Positions 24,186-35,737 of a DNA stretch of 64,000 nt are shown here, piece by piece. The DNA is taken from NCBI GenBank assembly GCA_905250125.1, contig CAJNOL010000950.1, positions 1 through 64,000 of the forward strand. The letters are read 5' to 3'. The notes under the pieces were generated by a model. That model made no database searches. It was not told the origin of the DNA and saw nothing but the letters and a program-made list of their open reading frames with translations. This DNA comes from Rotaria sordida (Eukaryota > Rotifera > Eurotatoria > Philodinida > Philodinidae). Each line of letters opens with the position of its first letter. Within the stretch, counting starts at the first letter, position 1. Position numbers and translations under genes: made by a program.

Positions 24186-24363
24186 TGTTTTTCTTTTATC
24201 TAAAGATGAATTAAATTCTAAAGATAAATAAAATAAAATAAAGATAAATATTGATGTTTCCTATATATGTATGTTTTGTTTTTTATTTTATCATTTCGTA
24301 AAGAAAAACAAAAAATTTAATGGAATCTTTTTTTTTTTCTTCTATCGTGATTATGAATGATAT

Positions 24364-24596
24364 TTAATCGAGTTTCTTAAAACCAATATCACTTGAATAT
24401 TGGCGAAAGCATTGACGACAAATCATCAAACCATACTAAAGATAATATAAATTTAGATCATATTTTCAAAAAAAAAACTAAAAGAAAGTACATTTACCTT
24501 GCGAATAATTCCATGACCATTTGAACATACACGGCACATACGACTGCCGGGACCATATTTATGTGGATGTGAACGAAAGATTGATGAATGACCCAT
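24364..24596 (-). CDS. RPS29: Small ribosomal subunit protein uS14 (RpS29), 56 aa, 2 exons
   Basis: Exons 24596-24498 and 24435-24364 encode 56 residues, the same length as the human protein. It starts [19 protein letters not shown], carries the zinc-binding pairs CRVC and CRQC, and ends DIGFKKLD. uS14 binds 18S rRNA in the 40S head, near the decoding site. The intron falls after the GIIRK lysine. Its start lies 444 bp from the SmB start on the opposite strand, so the two probably share a bidirectional promoter region. Confidence 0.98.
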
Positions 24597-25040
24597 GGTG
24601 TATCGATATTGATAAATTTATCGTGATGGATCTAAAAGAAATCGCAAAAAATATCGATAAACATTTAATAAAATAATGTTTATTGTTATTTTTACGTTGG
24701 TCTCATCTATTTATCCAGATTTTACTATTCCAAATCACCTCCTGATATATGACTATGTTTTATTTAACGAAAGATGTCATTTATATCGTAAATTACGATT
24801 GGTTTAAATGTTCGATTTCGAAATAAAGAAGAAATTCTTCTTTTTTTTTTTTTTACTTTTTAATCGTAACAAAGAATGATGGAAAAAAAAAGAGAAATCT
24901 ATTTTTTTTTAATTCTCTGCTGATAATTAATGAAAGATAATGAAGCGATTCTGACTTTGTTATGATTGAATAGATATTCATTGTATTTATTTTTCAGATA
25001 TTTTTGTATTAACCATCGAATTAATATCAAACAATTAAAA
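24597..25040. promoter_or_regulatory. Divergent promoter region between RpS29 and SmB
   Basis: This 444-bp interval separates two head-to-head housekeeping genes. It contains A/T runs and no obvious TATA box. An acceptor-like TTATTTTTCAG at about 24989-24999 lies 41 bp upstream of the SmB ATG and could be a trans-splice or 5'-UTR intron acceptor. Confidence 0.5.
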
Positions 25041-26018
25041 ATGGTACGAAAAATTTATTTAAAAAAAAAATTCTTTATCTTTTTCTTTAGCCGACACAAG
25101 GAAAAAGTAGTAAAATGTTACAACATATTAATTATCGTATGTATTTATTTTTTTATTTTCATTTGATATTTTTATTTGTTTTTGATAGGTATGCGATGTA
25201 CTCTACAAGATGGACGTCAGCTTATTGGAACATTTAAAGCTTTTGATAAACATATGAATCTCATTTTAGCTGATTGTGAAGAATTTCGTAAAGTACGAAG
25301 TAAAACTGATAAAGCTGAACGTGAAGAACAACGACCATTAGGTTTAATTTTATTACGTGGTGAACATCTTGTTTCAATGACAGTTGAAGGACCACCACCA
25401 AAAGAGGTTTGTAATAAACTTTCCTCTAGAAATGAACTGAACCTATTCGAGAAAGTTTTTCTGATCTCATCATTCCTATCAGATAGATATTATTTTCACA
25501 ATATCTTATTTAAATTTTGGCTAGTAGAATATCACATTGATGAGATCATATTCTGTGTTTTCTTACGTGGAATATACAGTCTACTTATGTCTTAAATTTT
25601 TGGTTAATTCAAGTCTTTTAATCAAATGTAATACATTTCTAATGTTTGTTTATAGGAAGTTGGTATTGCTCGTGTACCAACAAATGCAGCTGCAGCTGCA
25701 GCACAAGGTGCTGGTCGTGCAGCTGGACGTGGTATGTTTAATTTTTCTTTTAACTATGAATATAAATGATAAATTTTATTGTTTATAGGTGTTATACCAC
25801 CTGTACCTGGTGCACCGAGCTTTGCAGCTCCCGGTCTTCAAGGACCAGTACGTGGTATTGGTGGACCTGGTTTTAATCAAATGGCGCCTACTGGACGTGG
25901 CTTGCCACCTGGAATGAGAATGCCACCTATCCCAATGCCACCGGGAATGCGTAAATTCTTTTGAAATTATGTTTAACTTAACTTTCTTTTGTATATTTTA
26001 GGTCCACCGGGCATGTAG
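25041..26018 (+). CDS. SNRPB: Small nuclear ribonucleoprotein-associated protein B (SmB), 173 aa, 6 exons
   Basis: Exons 25041-25043 (ATG only), 25091-25136, 25189-25406, 25656-25731, 25789-25950 and 26002-26018 join in phase to 173 residues. The Sm fold is unmistakable: [40 protein letters not shown] (Sm1) and [21 protein letters not shown] (Sm2). An Ala/Gly/Arg linker and a Pro/Gly/Met-rich tail ending in PPGMRPPGM follow. SmB is one of the seven Sm core proteins that encircle the Sm site of U1, U2, U4 and U5 snRNAs. The tail is shorter than in vertebrates (231-240 residues), with fewer PPGMR repeats. The start codon sits alone in its exon, immediately before GTACG. Confidence 0.98.
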
Positions 26019-27388
26019 CTTCAAAAAATCTTGTCTGTTTTTTTATTATATTTTCTGTTTTTTTTTTTTTTTCATTTGTTTTGTTCTATGATCATTCGTT
26101 TTGTAACACATAATAAAAACAAAAAAAAAATAAAACTCAATGAGTATTCTGTACTTCATTATGTTGGGAGAAAAAACTTCTTGAGATAGGGAAAAGATTG
26201 TCAACAAAATGTTTTCAAATAAATTAATTACGCCAGAATAAACATGACTAATATTTCACAAGTAGCGCTCATCTTACGGATTTGCTGAAACTATTCTGAA
26301 TGAGAGAAATAATATTTTAAGCATTGTCATTATTATTATTTGATCGTTAATATTGTCAGTCATTGCACATGAAAAGTTATATTAGGTTGACATTTTCCTG
26401 CAAGATTTTCTCCAATCTGAAACTGCAAATCCAGATCTGGGCTAGTCTTGGCTTATGAATCTTTCTTCTTATGTGTTTGTTTCTTATAAAAATTCACGTT
26501 GCCGTTCTGCAAAGGTTATCTTATAAATTCCTGATGAAAATATTTTCTTCACTTTGAATACACCTTTCGGCATTTCTATCAAAATAAGAAGGTACAAAAC
26601 TTAATCGAAAACCTTGAGTTAAAACTAATTGATATAGACAATGAAAATCAAGCTGACTAAAGTAGTTTTCAAACAGTGTTCCATGCAACTTGTCGTTGTA
26701 GTGCATGAAAGGTTATGAACATTGGAAAATTGAAATTCCATTTGCATTCTTATTATACCTAGCATATTGAGTTATACTACATTTCTCTCTTACTCAAACA
26801 CCACTGAATTCATCCATCATTCTAAACTTGGTAAAATTAGTTCTTTCATACTATTAGGATTGAATTAAACCTACTCTCAAAAGTCGCCATGATTAGGTCC
26901 GTCGGTGGTTATCATTCTTCTTCTGAATTGTTCTCTTTCGACTAGAATGATTGTCATTTCTCGATCTTATGATTATAGTTTGAGTGTGACTTTAAATTCA
27001 ATTGATTTTTCTTTGAAATTCATATTTTGTTGAAATTACTTCTTAATCAAAATTCGAAGACAGAGATGTCATAATATTCATACACTGGGTTATCGACGAG
27101 CTACAAGTCATGATATCGAGCAAACCAGATATCCATATATCTGTAAACTTGAGCATTCATCCCGTTACAGTATACTCATTCAAAATTAGTAATTTAACGG
27201 CATATGGGTACCGCGAATGTATTAAGTGAATATCGTAATAGACATGTTGTGAATCTCGATATCCGAGTTACGCATATTATGATATCCTTCCTTAATCCAC
27301 ACTGTCCATTGTATAAGAAAAATGCTACTTTTTTCCCTCGATACGATTTTTACACTTCCAAACTTTATTTGTTGTTCAAGATGAATAT
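26019..27388. other. Noncoding region downstream of SmB
   Basis: After the SmB stop come T-rich 3'-UTR sequence and AATAAA-like signals near 26110-26135. I see no gene, RNA gene or clear repeat in the rest. Confidence 0.6.
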
Positions 27389-28029
27389 ATTATAAACAGT
27401 GGCGGATCTAGGATTTTTAAAAACGTTATATCTTACGTTCAGAGCATGGGATCCACATGAAACTTATGTAGGATGATATTGGACCCCAATGAAAGGTTTT
27501 TACGAAAAAAATCTTTCGATCGAAGTTTGCGAAAAAAATTTCGTTTTTAAAATCGCCGCCCCCTCAAATTTTTTTTGTTTTTAGCGATAATCTATTGTTA
27601 AGAATTTCATCGTAATCTACATCGAATTTCATCGACAGATTCCAAATTTCATGTAAAAATATGCATCTGTTCAGAAGTTATAACGTTTTGAACCTTTGTT
27701 CCGTTTTTTGGGGCATGTTTCAAAAATTGAAAACGTTATAACTCCTGAACGGATGCATATTTTTACATGAAATTTGGAATCTGTCGATGAAATTCGATGT
27801 AGATTACGATGAAATTCTTAACAACAGATTATCACTAAAAACAAAAATATTTGAGGGGGCGGCGATTTTAAAAACGAAATTTTTTTCGCAAACTTCGATC
27901 GAAAAATTTTTTTCGTAAAAACCTTCCATTGGGGTCCAATATCATCCTACATAAGTTTCATGTGGATCCCATGCTCTGAACGTGAGATGTAACGTTTTTA
28001 AAAATCCTAGATCCGCCACTGATTATAAA
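27389..28029. mobile_element. hAT-type palindromic MITE with perfect 8-bp target-site duplication
   Basis: The element (27397-28021, 625 bp) starts CAGTGGCGGATCTAGGATTT and ends with the complement AAATCCTAGATCCGCCACTG. The two halves are near-perfect inverted repeats of about 290 bp that meet around 27685-27727. It is flanked on both sides by ATTATAAA (27389-27396 and 28022-28029). An 8-bp duplication and a CAGTGGCGG-type terminus are characteristic of the hAT superfamily. There is no transposase, so it is non-autonomous. The arms differ at only a few positions, which suggests recent activity. Confidence 0.9.
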
Positions 28030-28712
28030 ATGTGACGGACTCCATACTTTCTTGCTAAATATAATATATTTAAAAATAAATGAGTTATGGTAGTAAGAAC
28101 GAATCGGAGAAAATTTAATTGACTCCATTGTATGATTCACGGGATTATGATCCTATTTAATAGAGAAAATGAAGCTCTTTCGATATGTGCTCAACTGAAA
28201 CTTATACCGTAGGAGAGTGCAAAGCATTTTCCCTACATTATCCTCGATCAGTTAAATCATATTCTGCCATTCCTCATTGACCATAATATAAAAAAACCCT
28301 GAACAAATGACGAACGATCGTCGTCGTCATCGCATGGCCTATTCAAAAATAGCTGAAGATTATTTTAGTGATTCCGCTCTTGTTAAGAAAATATTCATCA
28401 CTTACTGATAGCATTAGTGAGTAGATTGTGCTAGGTATAGATTGAAAGATTTTTATTTTCTGTATTCAATCGATACTATTTTTAACATTCAATACTTAAA
28501 AAACGACTTAGATTATTATTTAATTAAACTAAATCAGTACGTCTAAGATAAACCAAGAATTTTTAATTGTTGATAACAAATGCAATTTGAAAAATCAATC
28601 TAAAAATCAATCAAGTACATCACATTTTCAAAGAAATAACAATTTTCTAAATGTAAACAAACGATTTTATAATCAGTTAAGTTATTTCAGATTGATTTTT
28701 AATTTATTTTTA

Positions 28713-29178
28713 GGTTCATCATCAAAAGATTTCGATGTAACGAGTATCTGATCAATTATCGATTTGTCAATCATCATTGAAAAATAATTCAAGAAAAATA
28801 ATTAGTGATATTGTTGCTGTTGATAATAAAGAAGTATTTATCAAGCAGCAAATAATACTCATGGTATTCATGGAAATATTAGTAATCTAACAAGTGATAG
28901 TGGACGTACATCACAAGTAACTTGAACATTACAAAATCCATTTACAGAAACATCATCTGACGGTTGAAGTTCAAGTGGATTTCGATCACGCTCATCTGTT
29001 CTTATTCCAGCATTTACACTATATGATATAGCTAGTGATAATACAAATAATGGTCTTGATCATTTATTAGATAGTGGTAAAGATTGTATGTTTCTAACAG
29101 ATTCGTTATTTGATGCATTAGTGAACATTCTTAAAAGTATGCATGAAACAGATCTTGACTTACGTTGTACGTACCGGT
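28713..29178 (+). pseudogene. Pseudogene with in-frame TGA codons
   Basis: A coding-like stretch in local codon style runs from about 28713. It reads Asn/Ser/Thr-rich sequence, then FRSRSSVLIPAFTLYDIAS, then a Leu/Asp-rich helix up to ETDLDLR. TGA codons at 28923-28925 and 28965-28967 interrupt the same frame where CGA (Arg) would fit, and further stops and frame breaks precede them. It is preceded by an acceptor-like TTTTTAG. The family is not recognised. Confidence 0.55.
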
Positions 29179-32100
29179 AATGATAAACTTATGCCTATTG
29201 TTGATTAGTTTTTGTGTGTGTGTATATTACTCAAAATAGTAGATTGTTTTTTTGTTTTAAAATAATCTTCTTGAGTTTGTACTTAGTTTTATGAAGAACT
29301 CTTTTTTTGTGTGTTGCTTATATATTTGAATGGTTATTGTAATACATTAAAATCAAACTTACATTGTTTTTTTTTGTATACATCTTCCTTTTTATACTTG
29401 GCGGGTGTGGATGAAATCAAGAGCAACACTGATATCCACATCTCATGCTAAATCTTCTTTAGTCACGTTTTTTCAGAAAATATTAAACATTATGAATATT
29501 TAATAATCAAATAATAATATTGGTGTCAGAGTAAAAACTGAGCTCAAATTCAGGTTCTCCATATTGGAATACTCTTAATGAAGCTTGGAATGTGGGTGTG
29601 GGTATTCTACGGGTACTAGATACTGTTTGGCGTGGTTACATTTTGTTTGGTTTCTTTTAATATGGTTTCCTTCAAACAAAAATACTTAGAGCCAGCTCAT
29701 AAAAACGCATGTTTTTTTACTAGGACTCATCTTACAAGTTTGTGAAAAATCTTCATAGCAATATTTTTTAAAAAACAAAGTATCCATCACAGTGTCTGTT
29801 AAGAAAATGTACTTTAGATCATCAAATATGTCGGAGAGAAGGCTTATAAGCATATCCACATCCTTAATTGACAGACTAGTCTGCAAATGTGTTCCACAGA
29901 GTTTTGTGTCTTTGAGTGAGATCTTTACTCGGCGAACTGGTGACATAAGTAAACGTTGGCTTTTTAGAATGAACACGTCAAATCGACATGGATGCGACAG
30001 AAAATGTGAAGAAGCCTACTGTCAAGTTATCAAGTAATTTGTTCGTGAGCAGATAAAGTGAAGCACTTAAAAGCTCGCGATGGTTGAATACCAGGCATCA
30101 GATGCGACGTGAAAGGAAGGGAGAAAAATGTACTTCTGAATTATGGAAGTTTGCCCTTTCTCCCTTGCAAGTTATACAATATGATTTGTCATAATTGCGA
30201 TATCATCGTTGGCGATGAAAAGTATTTTACATTAACGAATACTGACGTTGGATGTTATTAGTCAGTTGATCCAAACACAACACCTGTCGATATTAAATTA
30301 AAAACGAAGAAAAAAAATTGCACCGAAAATTATGGTCTGAATAGCTATGATATTGACAAGAATTTTGCATGTATATATTCATGAAAGTAACAAAGCCGTT
30401 TATCAAGATGTACTACTATTAAAAGATTAATTCCATTCGCTCTAAAAAACTAATCAAAATCAAGATTTTTCTATTTTGGTTTGATTTATTAAAACCACAT
30501 TATTCTAAAACTGAGCAGAAACAATTAAATATTTCTTGTCGAGACTTTTGCTATTTCCATGATGTCATTTTTGTTTATGACCATGTGACAAAAACAAATT
30601 ATATACAGTTCGTAAGAGGGAAAGTTTCCTATCACCAGATAAAAAATTATCGTTCTAATACATGTTAAAAGAAGATATTTAGTAGTTAATATTTTGCACC
30701 GTTATTTTGAAATATATATATAAAAAGTGCAAAATTATTTTTAGAATGTCTTTTATTTCTTTTCATACTGTTCTGTTTTAATAAGTATCTGATACAAATA
30801 AATCGTACATAGTTCGAAAGAGAAGAAAACTTCCTAAGCATTGCCAAAACAAAAAATTTTCTTTCCAGGGTGGTGCCTATGAAAAAAATATATAGAGCGA
30901 CATTTTGTGTCATTACTTTTGCATCGTATGTTATGTTTTAGTTAGTCTAGCTGAGGGTGGGCTATAAAGAATCAAACTAATGGTAAATGCAATTTTTCAA
31001 TCATTTACTATTCATATAAAATAATAGTCCCTTATATATAGAAGGATAGAGAATTACAAGCTCTCTAAATTTGTGAATTTTGGTGAAATAAAAAACGAAA
31101 CTATGTATTTTCTTTTTTTGGTGTACAAATAAGGACTTGACTCAAGGAAAAAGCTTCATTGCTTAAAAAATCGCTAAGAATGGTGTTTTCAATTCCTCAG
31201 TAAAATTTCGATATCCGAAAATGGATCAGCCATAACAAGGACAAAATTCTCTGCTTTCAAGATTCTTCATAGTTTTGTAAAGCACAAACAGCGATGTATT
31301 GCTGTGTGAATATACAGGATATATAAATATTTGGATTGTCGTGCAAAGGCAAAATATTCTTTTTAAAAGTGAAGTTTTTAACTTTGAAAAGTTTGAAATT
31401 CTCTATCTTTTATTATATATGAATGAATATTTAAATGAGAGACAAATTACATTTACATTTAATTCTATTGATAATAGTCCGTGTGTTGTTTGAAACTTGT
31501 TTATTTGATAATTGTTTTATTGTGATGAATAGAATTTTTAGTGATTTATATTGTTTGATAGAGATGTGCAAGATAGAATAATGATTAAAACTTTCTTTCT
31601 CAATAAGAATACGAAAAAAAACCTTACCACACAAATCTCTTTTGTTCGAAGGATTTTGTATGTAATAAATATGTTATCTTATACACTATTCTACAGTGTG
31701 GTTTTATCTTATTTCTTTTGATGTGTTCTTTCATGTTTATTAGTATTCGTCAGATTATCTATAAACAAAACTATCATTAATAAAAAAAGAACCTCTAATA
31801 TTTATAAATATCTATATATCTCATGACAGAGCCTTTATATCCAGTGCCATCTTTAATAAATGTATTTGTTTTTTTTTTTTTCATTAATGCGACATACATT
31901 TATTAGATAATTGACACGTGATTAAGAGCAAATCTAGGTCAATACTGCTGCAGTTTATGAATATTGCTATTCTGTTGTTGTTGTTGCTGTTTTCTTTTTT
32001 TTGTATTAATTTATTTATTACAAAAAAAAAATATTTTAACCATACGCAATAAAACGATAGCACGAGATTGCACTACGAAATAAAAGGTCGAGTGTTGTTT

Positions 32101-34952
32101 AACTGACAGAAAAAGTGCATCTAATCATGCATATATTACATCAAAAAATTTTTTTTATATTTAATACAAAATCTATCGATGGTTCACTTAAATGATGATG
32201 ATGATCATTGAAATATTTTGCAATAATTAAAGTTTTATCATGTATGTAGCAAATTTAACAATTTCTTTCTATATTTTTAATTATATTGAATTAATTTGTA
32301 AAAAAAAAAAGAAATATTTTATTAAAGATATTTGATGTTGTAATAGCTGATGCAATAAGTATTAGTGATAATGACGTTGAAAAAATAATAATCCTGAGTC
32401 CATAAATGTTGATAATCAATAACAAGATCACTTATTGAATCAATAGAATATTCTTCTACTGATCATATTAACTCAATTTTTTTGTCAGACAATGTTATAA
32501 TATTCTGTGGCACTATGACCTATTTTTTGCAATGTACTAAAATAAACGATATTTATATTTTAATTGCACCATATGTTGTAAAGGACATAAATCATCATAA
32601 TTTACATATAAACCTTCAATGATAAGAAAATATCGTATTGCAATCGCTTGTTTAAGATTTCGTTTTTTTTTTATTAATTAATTTTTATTCAATTAATAAA
32701 TGTTCACGGTTATTTCTATCATTATGATGAAATTATGTAATAATATTAAGCATAAATAAAATTAATAAGAATTTTAAGAAATAAAAAAAAAAAGAAGGAT
32801 ATTTATCTGACCTAGAATAGCATTTGCAATAATTGAAAATTCATAGAAATAAATAATATATTTTTTATTATTAATAATTCAACTAAACATTCTTCTAATT
32901 CAAATATTAATTGTAAATTTATGAGAAATATATGTCTATGATTTTTCTATCAAATTATTAATAAATTCATTTGTGAAAAAATTCTTTTTTTTTTGTCTTT
33001 ATATTAAAAATATATTCTGAATTTTTACGTGAACTAATAGATATCATTTTTTCAAATATTGAATTTATTTCTATTGAAATCTGACAAGTTTATAAAACCA
33101 AAACTATATTTAGTTGTTTTATCTTGATATAATAAAACATATGAGTTCTGTAAAGGTGAAAGATTCATAATAAAATCTATTCTGTTGGTTAAAACGCTTC
33201 TATTACGACGTTACGATTAACTTTTGTTCGTTCTATAAAAAAAAAACATAATGGCGTCGTAAAGCATACCCTAGAATCAATACATAATTGTGCTATTCTT
33301 ATCTTGTTTTTTTCGATCGAATAATAAAGAAATATTTGATTTCATATATTTAATCTCTTTAAATATTTTGTAAAAAAAAAAGTAAATTTAGAACATTCGA
33401 GTATTTATTTACACTTACTCTCATAGCCCATATGTTCTCACATAATAATTTTTCTACAGTATGTGATAAATAAATTAATTTCCGATATAAAAAAAACCTT
33501 TTTTTTTTCCTTCCATCTATTTTGATAAGGTCATTTAATCCTCTCAAACATTTAATGCTGAATGATTTATGTTTAGCATAAATGGTTTTGATTGTTATTT
33601 ATCAATATAGGTTTTTTTATTTCAATAGAAAGTCGTTTTCGAAAAAACTAACTCAAGTTATATAGAAACTAAAAGAAGAATATAATTTGAAAAGATTTTA
33701 AAAAGATCTGTTATTCAATTTGTAATATCATCTCGATTAATTTAGGAATTGTTGTTTTTTTTGAATATCTTTCATAAACATAAAAATAATATTTATTATT
33801 TAAAATTTTATTTTTTATTCAAATAAACACATGCATTCGTTGATAACTTCTTTTCATTCTTGTCATTGTTGTTTCTTTTCAAACTACAGTTATTGTGACT
33901 ACGTAGAAATATTTTGATAATTTTCTAGAACGTGTTTTGTTGTTTTTTAGTTTTAATATTTACCATTTTTGTATGAAAAAAAAAAAATACGAGTGACCTT
34001 CTTTTTATTTCGTCGATAATAATCGATGATGCAGACATGTGTAAAAGTGTCGATCATGATATTTGTATACAGAATTATTAGTTATCACGTATACATTGCT
34101 TATTGTAATCACGTCATAAACATCCAATAATAATAATATGGGAAGACAAAAAGATGATTTTGTTGTTTTTTTGTACGAAAAAAGTTTAGAATAGAACATC
34201 TGACTAATATATTTCTACGTATGTTAAAATTAAATACACTGTTAGAATGACAATGACGTCTATGTTTTTTTTACTCATTGTCTAGTGGAGGTGTATTATA
34301 CTATGAATAATTTATTATACATATATAAAGATTTACCCCGCAAGATAACGACTTAAATATGTATATGTGGTCAAAATTAAAATTCAGTCAAATTTTAAAT
34401 TTGACTGAATTTTTATTATGACTACAACATATATATATATATGTAGGTACAAATTAAATTAGATACAAGGTCAAAAAAAGAATGATTTGTCATTTTCATA
34501 AAATGTTCTTGTTTGTTTTTTTTTCTTCTTCATCTTAAATTTAAATCATAATCTTTCGTACTTTTATAAGTATAGGTTATTTCTATCATGTTTACTTCCT
34601 TATTATTATATATACATTCAGTATCGCTTATTGGAAAAAAACAAAATGTTTTTTTTTTTTTTGTGGCGCAAATCGAATGATGGTCATCCTAGTATCATTC
34701 ATTCAATGCATGGTTTTACAACGTTCTATATGCGTAGACGCAAGAAGTAGAATATTCTCTTTCTTTTCTATGACTCTTTTTCGTCTATTATTCTCTCTCT
34801 CTTCGTTATAACATGTCGTATTTTTATGAGAAAAGCAAAAAAATTCAGCCTTGATGTTGTTTTTTTTCTTGCTTTCTATTATTTCTCTCGTTCTTTCTTT
34901 TTTGCTTATAAGTAGATTGCCACAAATATATCGGCTTCATTAGTGAACAAAT
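29179..34952. other. Noncoding region
   Basis: AT-rich sequence with many homopolymer A and T runs. It includes G/T-rich motifs near 29401 and 29591 and a short hairpin at 34369-34432. I see no exon chain with local coding character. Open frames here are short, lack splice partners and show no domain. Confidence 0.6.
34369..34432. repeat. Short perfect hairpin
   Basis: AATTCAGTCAAATTT is followed directly by AAATTTGACTGAATT, with a looser extension on both sides (ATGTGGTCAAAATTA against TATGACTACA). It could be the residue of a very small foldback element. The preceding gene has ended far upstream, so a terminator role is unlikely. Confidence 0.6.
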
Positions 34953-35737
34953 ATGACATCAAGCAGTACTACAATGACACCAACAAACAGTTCGTCTGAT
35001 TTAATTTCATCAAAACTACAACAACAAACATCTCAACCTATTCAAAAATTAGTCAGACGATCATCTACATCAAATCCAATACAAAAACAAAATTCTTATA
35101 CTTCAAATCAACGTCGTTTAACTCATGCACCAATAAATAATGATTTTCTTAATGCACGTGCATCACCATCTTTATGTTCGCCACTTCTTATTGATACAAT
35201 AAATAATTTTTTTCAAGCAACAAAAACTATGGAAGAAGAAATAATGTTACCATCAAGACTTAAAGATATGTCAGTTGAAGGTAAAGATTTTTTTTCTTCT
35301 TCTTGTTTTTCTCTTAATATATTAGAATTTTATTTCTTGTTTTTAAAGAAACTGTCTTCGATAATTCTGTTCAACCAGATAGTTGGCATGATATTTATAC
35401 ATTTATTCGAGATATGAGAAATCAATTACAACGTACACATCCATTTGCTGAAGATGATGAAAATAATAATAATTCGAGAGAACAATTTAGGAAATATTCA
35501 TATGATGATGAAGGAATTATGATTCCACATTATGATGTTAGTCAATTTTCATCAGCATCATCAACAGTATCGTCTGATGAATTTGATCGAATTTCAACAT
35601 CATCAGCTGCTGCATCATATGAAAGCATTAAAGATGAACTTAAATATCATTATTATGGTCTTTTTCGATCACTTGATAATTTAACATCAATGGCTGATCG
35701 TGTAACGGAAAAATATCGAGAAGAATCTACTTTTTAA
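34953..35737 (+). CDS. Spot14/MID1IP1-like protein (238 aa, 2 exons)
   Basis: Exons 34953-35280 and 35349-35737 join in phase to 238 residues. After a Ser/Thr/Gln-rich N-terminus of about 75 residues comes LLIDTINNFFQATKTMEEEIMLPSRLKDM. This corresponds to the conserved N-terminal box of THRSP/MID1IP1, where a helix leads into a VPSLLRD-type motif. The C-terminus, LKYHYYGLFRSLDNLTSMADRVTEKY, matches the other conserved helix of the family. Between them lie an Asn/Asp/Glu-rich and a Ser-rich linker. The vertebrate members bind acetyl-CoA carboxylase and promote its polymerisation and activity in fatty-acid synthesis; the human MID1IP1 is 183 residues. The family call rests on these two boxes. 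It is an isolated gene with long empty flanks. Confidence 0.8.

Noticed and set aside
29686..30037. Overlapping open frames on both strands
   Set aside because: No domain, no splice partners, and composition unlike the real exons.
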